Assembly (NCBI GenBank): GCA_015680685.1
Contig: MNCI01002224.1
Span: 19,379-83,378 of the forward strand
Direction of reading: 5' to 3'
From: Gnetum montanum
Lineage: Eukaryota > Streptophyta > Gnetopsida > Gnetales > Gnetaceae
Length of the DNA: 64,000 nt
How positions within the stretch are numbered: position 1 is the first letter of the stretch; every line of letters begins with the position of its first letter. The notes below the pieces were generated by a model. That model was not told the origin of the DNA, searched no databases, and saw only the letters and a program-made list of their open reading frames with translations. Below, in pieces: positions 57,129 to 64,000 of this stretch. The translations under genes were made by a program, and so were the position numbers.

Positions 57129-57915
57129 NNNNNNNNNNNNNNNNNNNNNNNNNNNNNNNNNNNNNNNNNNNNNNNNNNNNNNNNNNNNNNNNNNNNNNNN
57201 NNNNNNNNNNNNNNNNNNNNNNNNNNNNNNNNNNNNNNNNNNNNNNNNNNNNNNNNNNNNNNNNNNNNNNNNNNNNNNNNNNNNNNNNNNNNNNNNNNNN
57301 NNNNNNNNNNNNNNNNNNNNNNNNNNNNNNNNNNNNNNNNNNNNNNNNNNNNNNNNNNNNNNNNNNNNNNNNNNNNNNNNNNNNNNNNNNNNNNNNNNNN
57401 NNNNNNNNNNNNNNNNNNNNNNNNNNNNNNNNNNNNNNNNNNNNNNNNNNNNNNNNNNNNNNNNNNNNNNNNNNNNNNNNNNNNNNNNNNNNNNNNNNNN
57501 NNNNNNNNNNNNNNNNNNNNNNNNNNNNNNNNNNNNNNNNNNNNNNNNNNNNNNNNNNNNNNNNNNNNNNNNNNNNNNNNNNNNNNNNNNNNNNNNNNNN
57601 NNNNNNNNNNNNNNNNNNNNNNNNNNNNNNNNNNNNNNNNNNNNNNNNNNNNNNNNNNNNNNNNNNNNNNNNNNNNNNNNNNNNNNNNNNNNNNNNNNNN
57701 NNNNNNNNNNNNNNNNNNNNNNNNNNNNNNNNNNNNNNNNNNNNNNNNNNNNNNNNNNNNNNNNNNNNNNNNNNNNNNNNNNNNNNNNNNNNNNNNNNNN
57801 NNNNNNNNNNNNNNNNNNNNNNNNNNNNNNNNNNNNNNNNNNNNNNNNNNNNNNNNNNNNNNNNNNNNNNNNNNNNNNNNNNNNNNNNNNNNNNNNNNNN
57901 NNNNNNNNNNNNNNN
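57129..57915. other. Assembly gap of 787 N
   Basis: Unknown sequence between the 190-bp array and the 32-bp repeat zone of element C. The ORF that spans it is meaningless. Confidence 1.
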
Positions 57916-58284
57916 GATAAGTGATTAATTGTTTACAAATGTTTTTATAAAGTCATGTAAAATTGAGTTTTAAGGCTATTACGCATTTACCCCTATGAAG
58001 ATGGGCAATGTTGAGACTTTGAAAAAATTTTTCCATCAATGTCCCATGATCCTAGTCATTGGTTGAGATGTTAGGAAGGGTATAGAGGTGGTTTGGACTA
58101 AATTAAAAAATTTCTAATAATTTTTGTCAATGATTTTCCATGACCATGTCATGTTTTTAGTTCTATACTTTCATTTTCATATTTTTGATTGTAAATAGTC
58201 ATTTTCCTATTTTGATTGTAATTTTTCATTTTCATGTTTTATGGTTGAAAACTAAATCGTAAATAATTTATAACACTTTTCTAG

Positions 58285-58440
58285 TTTTTGGCCATGGTGG
58301 GCTATGCATTATTTTCCAATTTAAGGCCATGGTGGCCCCTATTGGCAGTTTAAGGCCATAGTAGGTCGTTGGGTTAATAGTTTTAGGCCTTAGTGGGCCA
58401 TACGATATTTGCAAGTTTAAGGCCATGGTGGGCTGTAAAA
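58285..58440. repeat. TTTTAGGCC minisatellite in element C
   Basis: Five units of about 30-35 bases with TTTAAGGCCATGGTGGGC or TTTTAGGCCTTAGTGGGCC, the same family as 11727-11950. A downstream block (58640-58790) also matches 11955-12099. Confidence 0.85.
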
Positions 58441-58857
58441 AGAAAGAAGAATCTTTGTCTATTTTATGCTTAAAATTTTTATGGTATTTTTGGTGTTAAC
58501 ATATTTATGGTTTTTCATGTTTAATGATTTAAGAAAAAGTAAAAGGCTTTACAAGTAAATTATAAACAAGAGTGAACTTTAGGTTATTATGTTATTTGCA
58601 AGTTCAAGGGCATGGCGAAACATTGTTCATACATTGTCTAGAAGTATGGGATGCTCTCGAAAGAGTGTACAAGATAAAACTAATAGTCAAAAATGATATA
58701 ATGTCATGAATGTAAACAACAACTATTAAAAAAAAAAAAGAAATGGTCTGTGATGTATTTGTTGCTTGATCCTTGATAAATCAAGAAGATTTCCTTATGT
58801 GATCCTGGTTTCAACATTCTCCTTGTTCAGAATGACAATCTATAGGTACTCTCATTN

Positions 58858-59391
58858 AAACCTATATGACCTAGTCATAAACTCTTCTACTCACAAAGAT
58901 GTAGCAGCTCAAGTGTTAACCTCTATCCTTGTGAGTGGATATGTGCTTGCTAATAGAGAGTTGATCCACTCTATCATTAAGCAAGCTTCACGTAGGAATA
59001 ATAGACATCAACTAGTGCTCAACCTTTGCCATATTGAAGTGAAGATTGACTCTTGAAATGGAGAAGTGTTATTGGCTTCTCTCATTATTACCATACATGT
59101 CGGTAGATACAAGGTTCACCATGTTCATGTGGATGATGGGGCGACCAAAAACATAATACCATATTCCATTATTGACAAGTTAGGCTTAATCAAGAAAATC
59201 CAAGTGACCACCACCTTAGCACTGAAGTCATTTAATGGCTCATAGGTAGTAGTGTGAGGTTCCATCTCCTTGGATTTCTTGGCTAGTAAGCAATTTCCTA
59301 CATTTGCTAACTTCTTAGTGGTCAAGGAGACACTTGGCTTCAACTTAATCTTAAGAAGACCATGGTTAGTAAAGCTTCATGTAGTCTCATC
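58858..59391 (+). pseudogene. Protease remnant of element C on a probably reversed fragment
   Basis: On + it matches the protease region of element B: YKVHHVHVDDG-like and LSTSL-to-LRRPWLVKL segments, plus the same in-frame TAG after the FNGS block. The flanking gag (59393-61966) and downstream zone (57916-58856) of this element are on -, and the fragment is bounded by single N bases. Turning it round restores the gag-protease order seen in element B. Confidence 0.75.
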
Positions 59392-59392
59392 C

Positions 59393-61966
59393 NTGGTTCT
59401 AACCTCCTTCATCCTTTCCAGATTTGGTGGTTGAGGCCTCAGTCCATGTACCTTGGGCCCCCTATTCATGGATGCAATTGATCTTGGTGTAGGTTATTTC
59501 AAAGCCTTTTATTATTGGTTACTTTCAGTGGACTTCATTGAAGGTTTGGTGATAGGTAGATTTCATTTCTATTGTGATGATGATTTCTTGCTAACCTCTA
59601 AGTTGTGGGCCACTATAGGTGGGCTCTAGTCATGGGTTGTTATAGGCTTACTTGTTGAAGGTGAAGGAACCCAAATAACAAATGGTTTCCTAGGCTTTGG
59701 AGAATTAGCAACTTGTGGTCTTGGTTGTGACATTAATGCCACTAAAGGTGGGACATGTATGATGAAGGGATTCTTAGGAGCTAGAGGAGGTAGTACCCAT
59801 ATGATAAATGGCTCTCTAGATTTTGTGTTTTGGGGCTACGTGGTACTCTAATGACAAACAATTCCCTAGGAGGATTGGACCATTTGGTTTCCATATATGA
59901 AGCTACGGTATAGGAGTTATTGTTAGCATTTCGAGAGTTAGGCTCATTCAACACCAACTCTCTATGGTCTATCATCTTTTTGAGGTCATCCTTTAATGCT
60001 AAGAAAAAATTAATATCATGACTAGCCATTTGATGATAACGACAATGCCTCTCAAGTCTAAAGTACTTCAAAAACTTGGGATCATCTTTAGTAGCTATTG
60101 TTGGATCTTTAGCTATGTCACAAAGATGATGGTACCGCTTACAAGCTTCTTCAGATAGTTACTTATGTTGTGTATGGTTGCATTTAAGCAACTATTCTAG
60201 AAGCTCAGAGGGCTTCATAGGCAACCAAGTGTGCTTAGACCTATCCTTCTACCTAAAGTTTGGTCTTGGTTGATTTGGGGTGTAGGAAGTGGATGGTTGG
60301 GATGAATCTAAAGATGCATTACATGATGGTGATCCTCACCTCTCTTCTTATTTTGAGTCTTTTGTTACTACAGCGATGGTTGTATCTTCTTTCTTGGTTT
60401 TATCCTTATCCCTCCTTGCATGTTGATTTTTGATGCCACATAGGTTAGATCATTGCTTGTCTCAACTACCTCCTCAATGTTCTTGGTTTGTGAGAAGGCT
60501 TCGCTTAGTGTTGGGGCTCTAAGTAGTAAAGCTTTGACTTGATATAGACATTTACTACTCCCTTGTAGATGATCAAGAGGCGAGTTTTGATAATAGGCTC
60601 TAAAATCTTGTTAAGCATTGAGTTCCATCTTTGAATAAAACTTTTGATTGGTTCAGGTGACCCTTGCCTCACCTTCATCAATCGGTCCAATGTGACATTT
60701 CGCTTCAAGTTGTATTTGAAACAGTTAACAAGTTGGTTAATCAAGTCATCAAGGAAAGATATTGAACATCTAGGCAAGGTTTGGTACCAATATAGAGCCT
60801 TATCCTTGATGAACATGAGGAAAATCTATAGTATTGTATGAGGAAAAGCTTGTAAAAATAGACACTCAAACCTAATGGTGACTATATGTGTGTTGGGATC
60901 CCCTTCATCATTATATTTGGTGAAGTTTGGAATAGGAAAACCTATAGGCAATGTTATTAGAGGCATCATAGGGCTTATAAGATCATCCTAGTAGAAGTCC
61001 ATAACCTTGATTGTGTGAGATCTATTAGCTTTGAGTTTTTGCAACTCTTTAATAAGGTATTGAATCATTTGGAAGACTTGATCTAAGCCTTGAGGCATCC
61101 CTATGGGCTATGGTGCTTGTGTCAATGGTTAAGAAGGGAGTTGAGAGGTTTGTGACCTCATGATAGGCTACAATATCGAAGGGAGAGGTTGGGTTATGGT
61201 GGTCATAGGTGAGCTAAATAAGGAAAATGATGTTTGTGTCAAAACTTGAGGCACAAAGGGGATGAAAGGAGTATGAGAGGCTTGTGTTACTTGGAGCCCC
61301 AATGAGGGCCCCACTGGTATGATAAAGGAAAATGTTGAGGTAGACATTTCTGGCATTGGGTAAATGGAGTGAGGCTATGTGGCAAAGGGAATTGATGAGA
61401 ATAAGGAGATGGACTAAGACAAGGGTTGTATCGAGTGTGTGGCAATAATGGATGTGAACCCAAACATGGTAGGATGGATAGGAAGAGAGTTTGATCAAGG
61501 GACTTGTTCCATCAATGAGGTAAGAGACGTGAAGTTGGCTGCAATTTGTTTGGGGATTTGAAGATTAGAAAAGACTTCTAATGAAGGTGTCTGGCTCCTG
61601 TTCAACCTCAAACTCATCTTCCTCTTCTTGAGAATCCTCTAAGCTAATTCCCTAACTAAACTCATCAACCTCTTTGAGTTGTATAAGCATTTGTGCATAA
61701 AATTTGATGAGGGGGATTTGGTCATAAGGGGATGTGATGTATTCTTTTCCATCTCGTTGTATGATTTAGAATTGATGCTTAGTGTCAAATTTGGAGTGTG
61801 GTATTAACAGTTCAGCTTGTATCTTAGCACAGAGGAGGTTGTAGAGCTCCTTATCGATAACTATGAAATCTATGTTTTTGCCCATTTACCTAAGTGATTG
61901 CCTTTATTCTATAATAGTAGGGTCTTTTGAATCCTAAATACAAACTACATCTTGTTTGGATGCCAT
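59393..61966 (-). pseudogene. gag remnant, Tat-like element C
   Basis: The start ATG on - is at 61966 (MASKQDVVCI), about 530 bases after the PBS. An acidic stretch (EDSQEEEDEFEVEQE) follows, then a Pro/Ser-rich zone. The capsid core is at about 60940-60505 (FTKYNDEGDPNTHIV, ALYWYQTLPR, FKYNLKRNVTLDRLMKVRQG). A nucleocapsid-like block RYHQMASHDINFFLALKDD is at 60060-59995, where most finger cysteines are lost. Stops and frameshifts are frequent. Compared with element B an extra 250 bases precede the junction at 59392. Confidence 0.85.
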
Positions 61967-62495
61967 ATTTGTCAGGTAAGAGGAAAAAGACATTGTTAAA
62001 AGATAGTTTAAGCCTTTTAAATATTTCTAGTAAAAATGTAATAAGTAGAATAATTCACTAACGTAGTTGATTAAAAATGGAAAAGTAGAAGGAAACTACT
62101 GCTAAGTGGTAAAAATCCTAAAAAGTTGTCTATTCCATCATGAATGAAATTGGGTTCCTATTGTGACTACTATGGTTATTGTGAGTACTATAGCTACTAT
62201 GACCACTATTGTCTATTTCGTTGGATCTTGCCCTAAACGAAATTGGGTTTAGATGGAAAATCCCAACCAACTATACTAAGTGGTGGGAACAAAAAGTGGT
62301 AGATGGAATTGGGTTTCTAGATTTGGGTTTTCTAGGTAGACTATGACAGTACCCAGAAACTTAGCAACTGCTGTGAAAATACAATGAAAGCCCAACTACA
62401 CTAGTTTCTAATATTTCAATGAAATATGTTTACAAATTTCAAAACTTCAAGATTTGACAGTTGAAAAAAAGGCTTTGGTCAAGAATTTTGGCGAA
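61967..62495 (-). other. Leader between PBS and gag, element C
   Basis: Untranslated leader. Short TATGGTTATTGTGAG/CTATAGCTACTATGACC alternations at 62165-62215; nothing else recognised. Confidence 0.6.
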
Positions 62496-62514
62496 GGCCC
62501 TCCTTCTAGCACCA
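62496..62514 (-). promoter_or_regulatory. Primer-binding site, element C
   Basis: On - TGGTGCTAGAAGGAGGGCC, a few bases after the LTR. The core CTAGAAGGAGGGC resembles the primer site of plant Tat-type elements; the tRNA was not assigned. Confidence 0.8.
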
Positions 62515-62519
62515 ATAAA

Positions 62520-64000
62520 CTATTAAACTTGGAAATTTTGGTTTGTGCAATGGAAACAAAATATTCCAAGCATCAGAACAATCTTAACCTTGAATCCCAA
62601 GGACCTCTAAAAATGGGATTCAAGGTGCACTGGATAGTCTTGTCGATCACCCAGGGACTTACGAAAGTGTAAATGGAAATAGCAAATGGAAATGAAAATG
62701 GCTTTGACAATAGAAACAGAAATGAAAACGTAAACTAAAACTTGCACAACATGAACAAGAACTTTATTTAAATAACAAATAAAAAATAAGTTTCATGAAG
62801 TATACATTTTTGTGTCAAAAGCATAAGAAGTTGCTTGAAGGGGCTAGAAGTCCATTGGATAAGGTAGGTTGTGTTCTATGGCAACTACATGATTTGATTT
62901 CTTCCCAACTCTAATCTCCAAGAACTTTCCATTGGTTTTCACCATGGTTTGCAACATGGTTACAAAAATGGTATTTTACTTTTGGTGTAGTGGCAACTAT
63001 GTGGGAGTCTCTATACTTAGCATAATACCAGTTTCTACTACCAAAAATTGTTGCAAGGTTCAATGGGCTTTGGTGGTTGTGAAAATGTCAAAAAATGCTA
63101 TTTCTTGTGCCAAAGTTCAATCTAGAATAAAGTGTCTACATTGGGCTTTTATAGGGTAGATTTGGATATTTTTGGGTATGTACACCACTACCATGATTAC
63201 TAATAGATTGATGTCAATTTGCAAGAGCAACGATTATCAACTTTCAATGTTGTTACCATTTATACTAATTTTGGTATATACTACAACCACAAAACCCATC
63301 TATTTATTATACATAGTAAATGGACTTTTGTGACTACACTGACACCATCCTTACTACGTTGGCTTTAGTGGACTACACTGAGGTTATTGGGAATGCCAAA
63401 AATTGATAAAAATATGGAGAGAGTTGGAAACTACAAAAATGGTGAAACCCATTAGAAAATGTTTTGCATGGTGGAAAATGCTATCTACACTAGTCATTAA
63501 AGACTTAATGGTAACTACGTTGGCCACTGTCATCTCTTGGAATGGAATAAACCTTCATGTCTACTATAGCATCATGTCTACTATAGCACCAATTGATACT
63601 GTAATCTTGTTGCTAGTATAGCACTAGTTGCTACTATAATCCCATTGCTATTGTAACACCCGTTGCTATTGTAATTCCATTGAAAACCTAGGGTGACAAG
63701 CTAGAGTTGGAAAAATGAAAATGAAAAAATCCCAACAATTCCAACATTACATCCTCATTGGGTCTTGGTGCTAGGTCTTTGTGGTGACCATGCTAGGTTG
63801 AAAATAGGAAAAACCTTCAACTTCATCTACACTAAGGAGGCAAATGGCTTTAGTGTAGTTGACGCTATTCCCCTACAAAAACCCATGCAAAGGTTAATTT
63901 TGGCCATTCCCAAGGCATTTTCAACCTTTCCAAGCCCAAATATAGACATGAGGTACCTTTTTCCACCTGGCAAGTGAGGCAATCATGACTTTTAAGGCAT
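62520..64000 (-). repeat. 5' LTR of element C (continues past the window)
   Basis: Pairs with 51941-53410. Shared landmarks include GTGTAAATGGAAATAGCAAA, the TATA box and the CCCATTGCTACTATAAT-type repeats. The ORFs here are not genes. Confidence 0.85.
63147..63155 (-). promoter_or_regulatory. LTR TATA box, element C (5' LTR)
   Basis: CCTATAAAA on -, same position as in the 3' LTR. Confidence 0.6.

Larger units (their letters stand above)
51941..64000 (-). mobile_element. Tat-like element C on -, gag-protease plus long noncoding zones
   Basis: Sequence 51941-53410 repeats directly at 62520-64000, giving an LTR pair, the upper one running out of the window. From high to low coordinate: 5' LTR, PBS, gag, protease (on a reversed fragment), 32-bp repeats, an assembly gap, a 190-bp array, an integrase tail, 3' LTR. 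RT, RNase H and the integrase core are missing. The noncoding arrays sit in the space where pol would be. The 787-base gap lies within the arrays, but its true size is unknown. Confidence 0.8.

Noticed and set aside
57085-57924. 279-codon ORF
   Set aside because: Almost entirely N; no information.

Overview
This is plant nuclear DNA made almost entirely of retrotransposons, most of them decayed. The evidence is dead gag and pol genes of plant LTR elements (Tat-like and Athila Ty3/gypsy, Ty1/copia), LTR pairs with primer-binding sites and 5-base target duplications, tandem minisatellites, low GC, and no intact host gene. The species cannot be told from the sequence. The pattern fits a large, repeat-rich seed-plant genome, most likely an angiosperm.

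Layout. 1-4527: 3' half of a Tat-like element on +, with pol decayed only by in-frame stops and a probable LTR. 4528 to about 8870: a second Tat-like relative on - (gag, primer-binding site, LTR). About 8880-12099: gag-protease of the same family on +. 12101-27357: a Ty1/copia element on +, split by a full-length 9.9 kb Athila element on - (13054-22971, TSD ATAAG). 27358-28900: unassigned. About 28900-38250: noncoding 3' half of a Tat-like element on +, holding a degenerate array of about 190-bp period and interrupted by a 4.8 kb LTR element (32554-37393, TSD CTTTG). 38250-40601: unassigned AT-rich DNA. 40602-47708: a second Athila copy on - that has lost RT, RNase H and integrase (TSD CTTGT). 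47714-49440: LTR-like DNA with tandem repeats. 50900-51620: copia gag remnant on -. 51941-64000: a large Tat-like element on - (5' LTR running out of the window, PBS, gag, protease, tandem arrays, integrase tail, 3' LTR).

The most interesting object is the element at 32554-37393. It has LTRs, a tRNA-Met-type PBS and a TSD, but no recognisable retroviral gene. In sense orientation it carries an apparently intronless, broken copy of a CCR4-type deadenylase (EEP nuclease) gene and, separately, a 5S-rRNA-like box. It looks like a non-autonomous retrotransposon that captured a host transcript. A related Tat-like copy near 54140 shows what appears to be the empty insertion site.

Readers should also know that the assembly is unreliable at its gaps. 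Single N bases mark joins at 1739, 4143, 11521, 12100, 26127, 27037, 58857 and 59392, and a 787-base gap lies at 57129-57915. Three fragments between N bases (11522-12099, 26128-27036, 58858-59391) appear to be placed backwards: two carry an inverted copy of the preceding contig's end that stops exactly at the N, and the third carries a protease on the wrong strand for its gag.
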